A stretch of 64,000 nucleotides of DNA from Anaerolineae bacterium (GCA_022013685.1 JAKLPV010000007.1:17356-81355); one strand, 5' to 3'; shown: positions 9,572 through 19,656, counted from the first letter of the stretch. Notes: generated by a model from the sequence alone, not told the origin. Program-made: numbers and translations.

Positions 9572-9620
9572 CCTCCCCCAAATTCCGGTTTTTGGAATTT
9601 GGGGGAGGCCGGGTGGGGGT
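9572..9620. repeat. CCTCCCCCAAATTCC-ggttttt-GGAATTTGGGGGAGG palindrome plus CCGGGTGGGGG tail
   Basis: 15-bp arms; related copy at 35996-36048. Confidence 0.8.
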
Positions 9621-9632
9621 TGCGTGTTCCGT

Positions 9633-10730
<1,098 letters not shown>

Positions 10731-10810
10731 CATGGGGCAGGAGGATACCCCGGAAAGGGCCATTGTCAAGGTGTATGCTATAATTTTTGTGTAAAGAAAA
10801 GGAGACCGCA

Positions 10811-11026
10811 ATGGCTGTGGTAACTTACGAAGGTGTTGTTGAAAAGGGAAAAATTCGTTTGAATGTAAACGTAAAATTGCCCGAAAATACCCGGGTATAT
10901 GTCATTGTGCCTGACGAACCGGCCCAGACTGTGTCCTATGTGCGTACACCGCGTTTGAAATACCCGAAGCAGGCCAAAGATTTTGCATTGCAGGTTAGCG
11001 AGGACGCGCCCGATGCCAGTCTATGA
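10811..11026 (+). CDS. small AF2212/DUF104-like (antitoxin-like) protein
   Basis: MAVVTYEGVVEKGKIRLNVNVKLPENTRVYVIVPDE; AGGAG upstream and TATAAT at 10779. Confidence 0.65.
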   Translation: MAVVTYEGVVEKGKIRLNVNVKLPENTRVYVIVPDEPAQTVSYVRTPRLKYPKQAKDFALQVSEDAPDASL

Positions 11027-11399
11027 TACTGAAAATTTCACTCCGCCTGCGCCAGTTGCCAGCGTGACCCTTCGTCACCCCGCAACTGGCGCATCGTTGT
11101 CTGGGGTTCTCCTGCTCATGGATAGCGGCGCGGATGTAACCTTGTTGCCACGCAAGGTTATTGAATCTCTTGAAATCACCCCAATCGCTGAAATTGGATA
11201 TGAATTACAAGGTTTCGATGGCAGCACGCAGGTTGCCCAAGCCGTTTCGCTCGAATTACTTTTTCGGGGTAAAAAATTTAGCGGTCAATTTCTTTTGATT
11301 GATGAGCCAATTGGAATATTGGGGCGAAATGTAATGAATGCTCTTCAACTCGTTTTTGATGGGCCGCGGCAAACCTGGGAAGAACTGAAAAGTGTCTAA
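11013..11399 (+). CDS. retropepsin-like (clan AA) aspartic protease family protein
   Basis: LLLMDSGADVTLLPRKV active-site motif, GILGRNVMN; overlaps upstream gene by 14 nt. Confidence 0.8.
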   Translation: MPVYDTENFTPPAPVASVTLRHPATGASLSGVLLLMDSGADVTLLPRKVIESLEITPIAEIGYELQGFDGSTQVAQAVSLELLFRGKKFSGQFLLIDEPIGILGRNVMNALQLVFDGPRQTWEELKSV

Positions 11400-12525
11400 T
11401 CCTTGGAACGAGATTATCGCCGCCTTGCCCAACCCGCACTTCCTGCAAACGTATGAGTGGGGACAGGTCAAGGCCCGGTATGGCTGGGAACCGATTTATC
11501 TGATCTGGGATTCAGAAGGAAAAATGAGAGAAGAAAAGGAAAAAAATCTTTCATCTTTCATCTTTCCCGCCAGAGCAGCCGCTTTGGTACTCAAAAAGAA
11601 GATTGTCAGCGGCGGCCTGGCTGCCCGTTTGTGTATCCTGTACGCCCCGAAAGGTCCGCTGCTCGATTGGGGCGATGATGCGCTTCGGACGCGGGTCCTC
11701 GACGATTTGCAGCGTTTTGCCCGTCAGCAGGGAGCGATCTTCCTGAAACTCGACCCGGACGTGGTGCTGGGAACCGGCATCCCTGGGGCAGAAACCGATC
11801 GCGCGGAACCGGGCGGCGAGGCCGTTCGCGCAGATCTGGTCCGCCGCGGCTGGCGATTCTCTGAAGATCAGATTCAGTTCCGAAATACGGTATTGGTCGA
11901 GGTTGGGACATCCACAGAAGAAGAAATTTTAGCCCGCATGAAGCAGAAAACGCGCTATAACGTGCGCCTTGGCCCGAAGAAGGATGTTGCAGTGCGCGTA
12001 GGCAACGAGAGCGACTGGCCGATGCTCTACAAGATGTACGCCGAAACCTCGGTGCGTGATGGCTTTGTCATCCGCGACCAGGGCTATTATCAAACGGTCT
12101 GGGGCTTGTTCAAAGGCATGGCCGAGCCGTTGATTGCCGAAGTCGATGGCGAGCCGGTTGCGTCGGTCTTCCTGTTTGCGTTTGGCGGGCGGGCTTATTA
12201 TGTCTATGGAATGAGCCGTGAAGCCCACCGCGAGAAAATGCCGACTTATTTACTGCAATGGGAGGCGATGAAATGGGCCAAGGCGCGCGGGTGCTCCACC
12301 TATGATCTGTGGGGCGCACCGGATGTGTTCGATGAAAGCGACAGCATGTGGGGGGTGTTCCGCTTCAAGGAAGGCCTGGGCGGGCAGGTGCTGCGCACGC
12401 TTGGCGCCTGGGATTATGCGCCAAACCCGCTGTGGTATGCGATATACACAAAAGTCGTCCCGATGCTGCTGGATGTGATGCGCTCGCGCGGCAAGGCGCG
12501 GGTCAGGCAGGGTTTGGGCGGATAA
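11392..12525 (+). CDS. FemAB-like aminoacyltransferase, second paralogue
   Basis: LQTYEWGQVKARYGW, RMKQKTRYNVRLGPKK, MPTYLLQWEAMKWAKARGCSTYDLWGAPD; GTG start overlapping upstream stop. Confidence 0.9.
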   Translation: MSNPWNEIIAALPNPHFLQTYEWGQVKARYGWEPIYLIWDSEGKMREEKEKNLSSFIFPARAAALVLKKKIVSGGLAARLCILYAPKGPLLDWGDDALRTRVLDDLQRFARQQGAIFLKLDPDVVLGTGIPGAETDRAEPGGEAVRADLVRRGWRFSEDQIQFRNTVLVEVGTSTEEEILARMKQKTRYNVRLGPKKDVAVRVGNESDWPMLYKMYAETSVRDGFVIRDQGYYQTVWGLFKGMAEPLIAEVDGEPVASVFLFAFGGRAYYVYGMSREAHREKMPTYLLQWEAMKWAKARGCSTYDLWGAPDVFDESDSMWGVFRFKEGLGGQVLRTLGAWDYAPNPLWYAIYTKVVPMLLDVMRSRGKARVRQGLGG

Positions 12526-12580
12526 ATTTGTGTCTGTTATGTTTGATGCTATACTAATTTAACCAAATTCCTGGAGGTTT

Positions 12581-13453
12581 GTGATGCAAATTGTAACAGA
12601 TACTGGTATGGATATGTATTTACCGCCCGAACTGGTTCCTGATGTGGACATCCATATTGTGCGGCATACAATTACGTTGGATGGTCAGACTTACACTAGC
12701 GGCGGTACAATCAGTGCGGCTGAGCTGCAAGAAAAGTTGCTGAAGACGACGAGTTTTCCCATCACTTCGCAGCCTGCTGCTGGCGATTTTGCGGCCATGT
12801 ATCGTGAGTTGGCCAAAACCGACCCTGATATTTTATCGATTCAGATGTCTTCGGGCTTGAGCGGCACGTTAAATGCGGCCAAAGCCGGGGCTGAGATGGT
12901 CCCAGAAGCGAATGTGACAATTGTCGATACCAAAACCCTGTGCGCGGCGCTTGGTTGGCAAGTGGCAGCGGCAGGACGTGCTTTGAAAGCTGGTTGGCCC
13001 AAAGAAAAGATTATTGAGCTGGTTCACCGCATTGGCGATGCCACCGAGAGTGTTTATACTCTCGATGATTTGAAATACCTGATCCATGGTGGCCGCATCA
13101 GCCACATGCGCGGACTGATTGCCTCGATGCTCCGAATCCGTCCATTGATTGGCGTCGAGAAGGTTGGCGGGACATACGCCCAGATGGGCATGGCACGCAC
13201 CTTCGATCGGGCCTTGCAAGGGTTGGTGGATATCATGCTCAAAAAGCATGCCCCTGGCACGGCGCTGCGGGTACAGGTTTTGCACTCTTATCATCCCGAG
13301 GCCGCTGAACGGTTGGTGTCATTGATCGAGCCGGTTTTCAAATGCACCTGGATGCCCGTTCATTTGATGTCGGCGGCGCTGGCAGCGCACACCGGTTCGA
13401 CAATGGTGGGCGTGGCCTTTGCGCCGCAAGCCGTTTTTGATGGCCTGCCGTAA
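12581..13453 (+). CDS. DegV family (fatty-acid-binding) protein
   Basis: IVTDTGMDMYLPPEL, TSQPAAGDFAAMYREL, SIQMSSGLSGTLNAA, YLIHGGRIS. Confidence 0.93.
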   Translation: MMQIVTDTGMDMYLPPELVPDVDIHIVRHTITLDGQTYTSGGTISAAELQEKLLKTTSFPITSQPAAGDFAAMYRELAKTDPDILSIQMSSGLSGTLNAAKAGAEMVPEANVTIVDTKTLCAALGWQVAAAGRALKAGWPKEKIIELVHRIGDATESVYTLDDLKYLIHGGRISHMRGLIASMLRIRPLIGVEKVGGTYAQMGMARTFDRALQGLVDIMLKKHAPGTALRVQVLHSYHPEAAERLVSLIEPVFKCTWMPVHLMSAALAAHTGSTMVGVAFAPQAVFDGLP

Positions 13454-13489
13454 GTTAGAACTTGTAAAGAACAGCGGATAATACGAATT

Positions 13490-13524
13490 GCGCGGGGCCT
13501 GTCAGGCCCCGCGCAATAATTTTT
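13490..13524 (+). terminator. rho-independent terminator
   Basis: GCGCGGGGCCT-gtc-AGGCCCCGCGC followed by aataattttt. Confidence 0.85.
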
Positions 13525-13548
13525 AAGCTTTTGGAACCATGGAATGGC

Positions 13549-14613
13549 TTACTCGCGCACGTAAATCGGATTACTGAAAATCCAGCCGCGCCGCCTGCCA
13601 AGAAAGTTCAGGTAAGTTTCGACGCGGTACACCCCTGGTTGGGTGGTGATGTGTGAAATTGCCTCCTGGCTGTTCCACTGACGGATGACTTTGCCGTCTT
13701 TGAGCAAGCGCCCCTCGGCGTTTTGCGGCAGGCGCACCTGCAAGGTGAGACTGCCCTCGGCGCTGATCTCATCGCCCATCATGGCGCTTTTTTCGCGCCC
13801 CTGAGCCGAAAAGCGGAATCCGCGCGTGCTGGCGGGCAGGTCGTAGGCCACGAAGCAGTGTCCGGCAGCCAGGGACTCGTAAACCATGCGGGTATCTTCT
13901 TCCAGTTGGCCGGTCAGTGGGTTGGGGGTAAAAATGTGGGTGTTCACCGTCTGGAAGTGCCATTCATAAGGGAAAACTGTCCGCTTGAGTGGCCCCTTGG
14001 AGATATGCAGGGCGTGTGCGTCTGAACCGCCGATGGCGACCAGGCGGCGGCCCTGATTGAGCAGTGAGTCCCAGCGCTCGAGCAGGGACGAGTCCGGGCC
14101 GTGCCCGATAAACTGTGGAAAGAAGAGATAAAACAGAGCGTGGAAAATTGTCAGGCTGCGGGTCTTGAGTTCGCTAAACCCGTTCCACAGCTCGATGCCG
14201 TTGTAGCCTTGAACCTGCCAATCGACCCAATCGATGGCGGTTTCGCCGATCGGTGGGCAGGCGGCGTCGGTCGGGTGGGCCAGGAAGGACAGGCCTCCCG
14301 CGCGCCGCACGTTGTCTATCAAAATCTGAGGCTCATCGGCGAAGGTTGCCAGCTCACGTTGGGCGTTGAAGACCAGCAGGTGGTTCTTTTGCGGCTGGCG
14401 CGCCTGATCGTGGATTTCTTCGCCGACCAGCAGCAGGCAGCGCTGTTTCCCGTCACGGAAATATCTCTGGGCTTCTTCGACCAGCACATTATGGTCGGTG
14501 ACGATGACCACATCCACCCCGGCGCGCATGGCGGCCTGGCCAATATCGCTGTGACTGCCGGTCCCGTCTGAGTAGCGTGTGTGCATATGTAAGTTGACGA
14601 TAAGTTCGTGCAT
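13549..14613 (-). CDS. PHP-domain metal-dependent phosphoesterase
   Basis: NLHMHTRYSDGTGSHSDIGQAAMRAGVDVVIVTDHNVLVE. Confidence 0.85.
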   Translation of the reverse strand: MHELIVNLHMHTRYSDGTGSHSDIGQAAMRAGVDVVIVTDHNVLVEEAQRYFRDGKQRCLLLVGEEIHDQARQPQKNHLLVFNAQRELATFADEPQILIDNVRRAGGLSFLAHPTDAACPPIGETAIDWVDWQVQGYNGIELWNGFSELKTRSLTIFHALFYLFFPQFIGHGPDSSLLERWDSLLNQGRRLVAIGGSDAHALHISKGPLKRTVFPYEWHFQTVNTHIFTPNPLTGQLEEDTRMVYESLAAGHCFVAYDLPASTRGFRFSAQGREKSAMMGDEISAEGSLTLQVRLPQNAEGRLLKDGKVIRQWNSQEAISHITTQPGVYRVETYLNFLGRRRGWIFSNPIYVRE

Positions 14614-14700
14614 GGGTCCCTTTCCCTGCCTTTTCAGGGCGTGATTATCCCACAGATTTTATCAATTTTTTTTGGTCTCTAGGATTTTGCGTGAAGGGCG

Positions 14701-14748
14701 CCGCACTTTGGAGTGCGTGCATGCATACGCACGCACTCCAAAGTGCGG
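14701..14748. repeat. long perfect inverted repeat (20-bp arms, 8-nt loop)
   Basis: CCGCACTTTGGAGTGCGTGC-atgcatac-GCACGCACTCCAAAGTGCGG. Confidence 0.95.
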
Positions 14749-14780
14749 GGTCTTACCACGGATATTCCCAAAGAGCTTTT

Positions 14781-14809
14781 TTGTTGTATGTCTTAAAAGG
14801 CAGTATAAT
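14781..14809 (+). promoter_or_regulatory. sigma70-like promoter candidate
   Basis: TTGTTG-N17-TATAAT upstream of ATG 14831. Confidence 0.5.
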
Positions 14810-14830
14810 CCCCATTCCGAGGACCCATTT

Positions 14831-15934
14831 ATGCCAACTATTTACCCTTTTACTGCCATCGTCGGCCAGGAGCGCATGAAGCGCGCCCTGATTTTAAATG
14901 CTGTTGATACCCGCATCGGCGGGGTGTTGATCCGCGGCGAGCGCGGAACGGGCAAATCGACCGCGGCGCGCGCGCTGGCCGCTTTGCTGCCCAAAGTCAA
15001 GGCAGTCAAGGATTGCCGTTTTGGCTGCGATCCAGACCAGCCAAATGCCTGGTGTACCGAGTGCAAGGAGCGCGCCTCTGATGGTCGCGACCTGCCCTAT
15101 AATATTCGCCCGATCCCGTTTGTCAACCTGCCGGTATCGGCCACTGAAGACCGGGTGGTCGGCACACTTGACATCGAAAAAGCCATCCAAAAAGGGGAAC
15201 GGCACTTCGAGCCGGGCGTCCTGGCCAACGCCAACGGCGGCTTGCTCTACATCGACGAAGTCAACCTGCTCGACGATCACGTTGTGGACCTGCTGCTTGA
15301 TTCTGCCGCGATGGGCATGAACATCGTCGAACGCGAGGGAATCTCCTTCTCGCACCCGGCCCGTTTCATCCTGGTCGGGACGATGAATCCCGAAGAAGGC
15401 GATCTGCGTCCGCAGTTGCTCGACCGTTTTGCTTTTTCGGTGGATATTACCGGTATTCGCGATACCCGCGAGCGTGTAACCATTATGGAACGCAATATCG
15501 GCTATGAGGCTGATGCCAATATCTTTCGCAAAGCCTTTATAGAAAAAGAAGAAGAGATCTCGCACCAGATCGAACTGGCCCGCAAGCTGGTCGGTCAGGT
15601 GACCTATACCAAACGAGATATGCTCTCGATTGCCGCCCTGACCTCGTCCCTGAACGTGGATGGCCACCGCGCCGACCTGGTTATTCTCAAGGCTGCCCGC
15701 GCCCAGGCCGCTTTTGAGGGCCGCACCAATATTACCGACCACGACATTGCCCTGGCCGCCGAACTGGCCCTGCCACACCGCATCCGGCGCGGCCCGTTCC
15801 ATCAGGCTGAGATCACCAGCCAGCAGTTGCAGGAACGCATCGAGCAACTGGCCGGGCAGGCCATTCCTGATGACGATTCGGAGCAGGAACCCGGCCAGCC
15901 CGAAGACGCGCAGGAAAAAAAAAGTCGATCCTAG
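14831..15934 (+). CDS. chlD: Mg/Co-chelatase AAA+ ATPase (ChlI/BchI-like; short product of chlD-type locus)
   Basis: FTAIVGQERMKRALILNAVD, RGERGTGKSTAARALAALLP, YIDEVNLLDDHVVDLLLDSAAMG, MNPEEGDLRPQLLDRF; ends just after A9 run. Confidence 0.92.
   Translation: MPTIYPFTAIVGQERMKRALILNAVDTRIGGVLIRGERGTGKSTAARALAALLPKVKAVKDCRFGCDPDQPNAWCTECKERASDGRDLPYNIRPIPFVNLPVSATEDRVVGTLDIEKAIQKGERHFEPGVLANANGGLLYIDEVNLLDDHVVDLLLDSAAMGMNIVEREGISFSHPARFILVGTMNPEEGDLRPQLLDRFAFSVDITGIRDTRERVTIMERNIGYEADANIFRKAFIEKEEEISHQIELARKLVGQVTYTKRDMLSIAALTSSLNVDGHRADLVILKAARAQAAFEGRTNITDHDIALAAELALPHRIRRGPFHQAEITSQQLQERIEQLAGQAIPDDDSEQEPGQPEDAQEKKSRS
15915..15923 (+). other. A9 homopolymer; candidate -1 ribosomal frameshift (slippery) site
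   Basis: Zero frame cag-gaa-AAA-AAA-Agt-cga-tcc-TAG; the -1 frame is open through to the VWA domain stop at 16893. Confidence 0.75.
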
Positions 15935-16893
15935 AAAATTCGATTGAAGATGACTCGTCTGATGCGGGTACGCCCGAACCTGCCCCACAGGATGTTTTTG
16001 CCAATAACAATGCCAATTGGTGGGATGGCGGCAAAAAGGTAAAAACAGGCGAGACTTTTTCTCCGCGCAAGCTGGATACCCCTCTCGATAAATTAACCCG
16101 TAAAAATGCCGGCCGTCGCTCGCGGACTCGTACAGACCGCAAGCGGGGCCGGTACATCATGTCGCGGCCGGCCAATGGCAACACAACCGACATTGCCTTC
16201 GACGCCACCATCCGCGCTGCCGCGCCCTTCCAAAAACGACGCGAAGAACAACGCAAGCACATGGCCTTTGCCATCCTGCCGGGAGACTTGCAGCGCAAGA
16301 TCCGGGTCAAACGCATGGCCAACTTGGTTTTGTTCCTGGTGGATGCCTCCTGGTCGATGGCCGTGGCCGAGCGCATGAACGCCACCAAGGGCGCGATCCT
16401 GTCCCTGCTGACGGATGCCTACCAGCGCCGCGACCGGGTTGGGTTGATCGTCTTCCAGAAGGACCGCGCTACGCTTGTTCTGCAGCCGACCAATTCTGTC
16501 CAACTGGCCCAGCGCGCGCTGATGGAAATTCCCGTTGGCGGCAAGACCCCGCTTTCGGCGGGCCTGCTGATGGCATATGACGTTCTCCAGCGCGAAAAAC
16601 GCCTGCATCCCGATGTCCAGCCACTTTTGCTGGTCATGACTGACGGTGCAGGCAATGTCTCGGTTGGGACGATGGCGCCGCAGGAAGAATCTTTCCGCTT
16701 TGCCGAAGCGATCGCCGACCAGCATGTCCGCTCAGTGGTGGTCAACATGGAGCATGCCGCCTTCGATCAGGGCCTGGCCCAGCAACTGGCGGACCACCTC
16801 GAAGCGCCCTGCTACAGCCTGGGTGAGATCAAGGCTGAAAATCTTTACCATACCGTGCGCGAACAAATGAACAGCGCCGGAACAAAACGTTAG
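15922..16893 (+). CDS. chlD: chelatase D-subunit linker + VWA (integrin-I-like) domain, in -1 frame relative to 14831-15934
   Basis: KRMANLVLFLVDASWSMAVAERMNATKGAILSLLTDAYQRRDRVGLIVF, GGKTPLSAGL, VMTDGAGNVS; no in-frame ATG/GTG/TTG seen between 15922 and 16159. Confidence 0.85.
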   Translation, partial: KSILENSIEDDSSDAGTPEPAPQDVFANNNANWWDGGKKVKTGETFSPRKLDTPLDKLTRKNAGRRSRTRTDRKRGRYIMSRPANGNTTDIAFDATIRAAAPFQKRREEQRKHMAFAILPGDLQRKIRVKRMANLVLFLVDASWSMAVAERMNATKGAILSLLTDAYQRRDRVGLIVFQKDRATLVLQPTNSVQLAQRALMEIPVGGKTPLSAGLLMAYDVLQREKRLHPDVQPLLLVMTDGAGNVSVGTMAPQEESFRFAEAIADQHVRSVVVNMEHAAFDQGLAQQLADHLEAPCYSLGEIKAENLYHTVREQMNSAGTKR

Positions 16894-16900
16894 GAAAACA

Positions 16901-17803
16901 ATGATCCGCTCATCACTGACAAAATACGCCTGGCTGTCGATCGCTGCCGCTATTGCAACCATTGCGCTCAAGGCCGGGGCTTATTGGCTGACCGGCTCGG
17001 TTGGTTTGCTTTCGGACGCTCTTGAATCCGTCATCAATCTGGTGGCGGCGGTTATGGCGCTTGCCATGCTGACAATCGCTGCCCGTCCGCCGGATGAAAG
17101 CCACGTCTACGGGCACGGCAAGGCCGAGTATTTTTCCAGCACGGTCGAGGGGGTCTTGATTTTCGTGGCCGCTGGCGGGATCATGTACACCGCCATCGAA
17201 CGGCTTTTTAATCCGCGCCCGCTTGAACAGCTTGGGCTGGGTCTGGCTGTTTCCCTGGTTGCCTCGCTGATCAACCTGACTGTCTCCCGTGTGCTGCTCT
17301 CAGCGGGCAAGCGCCATCGCTCGATCACCCTTGAAGCCGATGCCCACCACCTGATGACCGATGTTTGGACATCCGTTGCCGTATTTGGAGGCGTGGGCGC
17401 AGTCTGGCTGACGGGCTGGCTGTGGCTGGATGCCGTGGTTGCGATTGGCGTGGCCTTTAATATCACCTGGACGGCCTATCAACTCATTCGCCGTTCGGTT
17501 GAAGGCCTGATGGATGCTTCTTTATCCGAAGCTGAACTGAAGCAGATTGAAACGGTTCTCGACCAATACCGTCAGAAGGGTATTCAGTTCCATGCCTTGC
17601 TCACCCGTCAGGGCGCTTCACGTCGTTTTATCTCAGTGCATGTGCTTGTGCCTGGTGAGATGAGCGTCCACGATGCCCACCATGTCGCCGAAGATATTGA
17701 AGCTGACATTCGTCAGGCTGTCGCGGATGCGTTTGTGATCACCCATCTTGAACCTGTTGACGATGAAATCTCCCAGCACGATATTTCCATAGACCGTCCA
17801 TGA
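16901..17803 (+). CDS. cation diffusion facilitator (CDF) family transporter
   Basis: TGSVGLLSDALESVINLVAA, HVYGHGKAEYFSS, DAHHLMTDVWTS. Confidence 0.95.
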   Translation: MIRSSLTKYAWLSIAAAIATIALKAGAYWLTGSVGLLSDALESVINLVAAVMALAMLTIAARPPDESHVYGHGKAEYFSSTVEGVLIFVAAGGIMYTAIERLFNPRPLEQLGLGLAVSLVASLINLTVSRVLLSAGKRHRSITLEADAHHLMTDVWTSVAVFGGVGAVWLTGWLWLDAVVAIGVAFNITWTAYQLIRRSVEGLMDASLSEAELKQIETVLDQYRQKGIQFHALLTRQGASRRFISVHVLVPGEMSVHDAHHVAEDIEADIRQAVADAFVITHLEPVDDEISQHDISIDRP

Positions 17804-17813
17804 TCTTCTTGTT

Positions 17814-17857
17814 TTAAAAAGTGACAGCCACCTTCAAGGTGACTGTCACTTTTTAAT
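17814..17857. terminator. bidirectional terminator
   Basis: AAAAAGTGACAGCCACCTTcAAGGTGACTGTCACTTTTT between convergent genes. Confidence 0.85.
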
Positions 17858-17863
17858 TTTTGC

Positions 17864-19273
17864 TTATTCTACAAACTTATAGCCCTGCGCTTCGAGGTAC
17901 TTGCGTTCTTTCTCCTTATGGATTTCAGCCAGCTTGGCCTTGATCCCGAGCCATTCCGGCCCATCCAGCGGATACCAGTGCAGCGCTACAAATGATATGA
18001 GCAGCAAAATCCCTGGAACCAACACCCAGCCCATCAAAATGCCGGTTTCGGCGCTGGCCGATTGCAGCCCTTTGCCCAGGGTTTGGTCGTAGCCCCAGGC
18101 CGTCATGATGGTCAGCATGACCCATTGGGCAATGCTGATGGCCGGTTTGGTGATGAAACTGTTGACGCCCGCGTACATACCCTCGCGGCGCAGGCCGGTG
18201 CGGTGCTCATCCATATCGACCACATCGCCGTTCATCATCGGGATCAGGTACATGCCGCCTGCAAAACCCAGGCCGAAGAGTAAAAACCCGAGGGTGGCAG
18301 CGATGGTATTTTGTCCCAAAATGACAACGATGAAACAGCCGATCGCAAAGAGCAGGCTGAACAGGCGCGTGCTCAGTTTGACTCCCCACGGTTCGCGGCG
18401 ATTGATCCACAGGAAAACGCCGCCGATGATGCCGCCGGCCAGGGCCGCATAGAGCGGGGTGCGGGCCACGTCGATCTCGTCGAAGTAGTACCACAGGCCC
18501 TGCATGAGGGATGTCTGCACGAACATGATGCTGAAGCTGATGACTTCGAAGATGACGAAGGAACGGTTGGTGAAGCACTCTTTGAAGGCCCGGAAGAAAT
18601 CAAACTGTTCATCTTCTTGTGTGTAATGCTTTTCTTTGTAGAAGAAGGTGCTGGCGTAGATGATGACGCCCATCACGACGGCAAACAAAACCATGAACCA
18701 GCGGAAAAAGCTGATCCCGGCCAGGTCGCCGACCTCGGGTTTGATCGTGCCTTCGATCGCCAGCGGCACAACGATGGTGAAAACCATGAACAAAATTTTC
18801 CAGACAAAGATGCTCGAACGGGCCTTGTTTGAGATGGCCACTTCGTAGGGCATGATGTACAGGCTGGTGGCGATGGCGGTATAGAGCGTATCAAAGACGA
18901 ACAAAACCAGCAGCATTTGCAGGAACAATCCCACCTGGCTGTTGACGCCGGGCACATCCAGCCAGAACAAGGCGAAGGCCAGGATGAAGATCGGAGTCCC
19001 GTAGCGGATGTAGGGGATGCGCCGCCCAAGCTTGCTTTTGGTGCGGTCGCTGATGTAGCCGAAGAGCGGATCGTTGACCGCGTTCCAGATGCCCAACAGC
19101 AGCCAGACGATGCCGGTATAGCCTGTGGACAGGCCGCGAATGTTGACGAAGTAATACGTCAAGGCTCCGGCGGCGACCAATCCTTGCAGGATGGCGACCG
19201 AGGCGTCGGCCAGCGAGATCCAGATCCGACTGGCGAGGGGGACACGTTCTTCTTGCAGGGCAGAAATGCTCAT
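17864..19273 (-). CDS. MFS / GPH-type sugar:cation symporter
   Basis: Multi-TM protein; NAVNDPLFGYISDRTKSKLGRRIPYIRYG; MNGDVVDMDEHRTGLRREGMYAG. Confidence 0.9.
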   Translation of the reverse strand: MSISALQEERVPLASRIWISLADASVAILQGLVAAGALTYYFVNIRGLSTGYTGIVWLLLGIWNAVNDPLFGYISDRTKSKLGRRIPYIRYGTPIFILAFALFWLDVPGVNSQVGLFLQMLLVLFVFDTLYTAIATSLYIMPYEVAISNKARSSIFVWKILFMVFTIVVPLAIEGTIKPEVGDLAGISFFRWFMVLFAVVMGVIIYASTFFYKEKHYTQEDEQFDFFRAFKECFTNRSFVIFEVISFSIMFVQTSLMQGLWYYFDEIDVARTPLYAALAGGIIGGVFLWINRREPWGVKLSTRLFSLLFAIGCFIVVILGQNTIAATLGFLLFGLGFAGGMYLIPMMNGDVVDMDEHRTGLRREGMYAGVNSFITKPAISIAQWVMLTIMTAWGYDQTLGKGLQSASAETGILMGWVLVPGILLLISFVALHWYPLDGPEWLGIKAKLAEIHKEKERKYLEAQGYKFVE

Positions 19274-19409
19274 GGACGGGGTTCTCCGGGGTGGGGAAAG
19301 GGTGGATGATTATTTTCCATTTTACACCCTTTTGTGACCGGTAACATTGCGAGTTTTCAAGAGCATTAGCTTTCGGCGTTATGGCTTTGGCTGGGTTATA
19401 ATACGCGGC

Positions 19410-19580
19410 GTGAAAGCCTTGCGCCTGACCCTTGCGCTGATCTTCCTCGTGGCCTCGCTGGCCCTATTGGCCTGGGGGTTTGCCCCCAATTGGCGCGAGG
19501 TGCGTCGTCAGCCGATTGAGCCGACCCAGATGCAATTGCCCGCGCCGGAAGGATACATCCCCGCGCCTGCTGAGTGCTGA
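19410..19580 (+). CDS. small single-TM hypothetical protein
   Basis: GTG start 8 nt downstream of TATAAT; hydrophobic LRLTLALIFLVASLALLAWGF. Confidence 0.5.
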   Translation: MKALRLTLALIFLVASLALLAWGFAPNWREVRRQPIEPTQMQLPAPEGYIPAPAEC

Positions 19581-19595
19581 CGCTCATCTTGAAAA

Positions 19596-19632
19596 CCAAC
19601 AGACCGCAAAGATTGCGGCCTGTTTTGTCTTA
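19596..19632 (+). terminator. terminator-like hairpin
   Basis: AACAGaCCGCAA-aga-TTGCGGcCTGTT then ttgtctt. Confidence 0.6.
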
Positions 19633-19656
19633 ATTTTATAAAGGAGCTCTGCCAGA

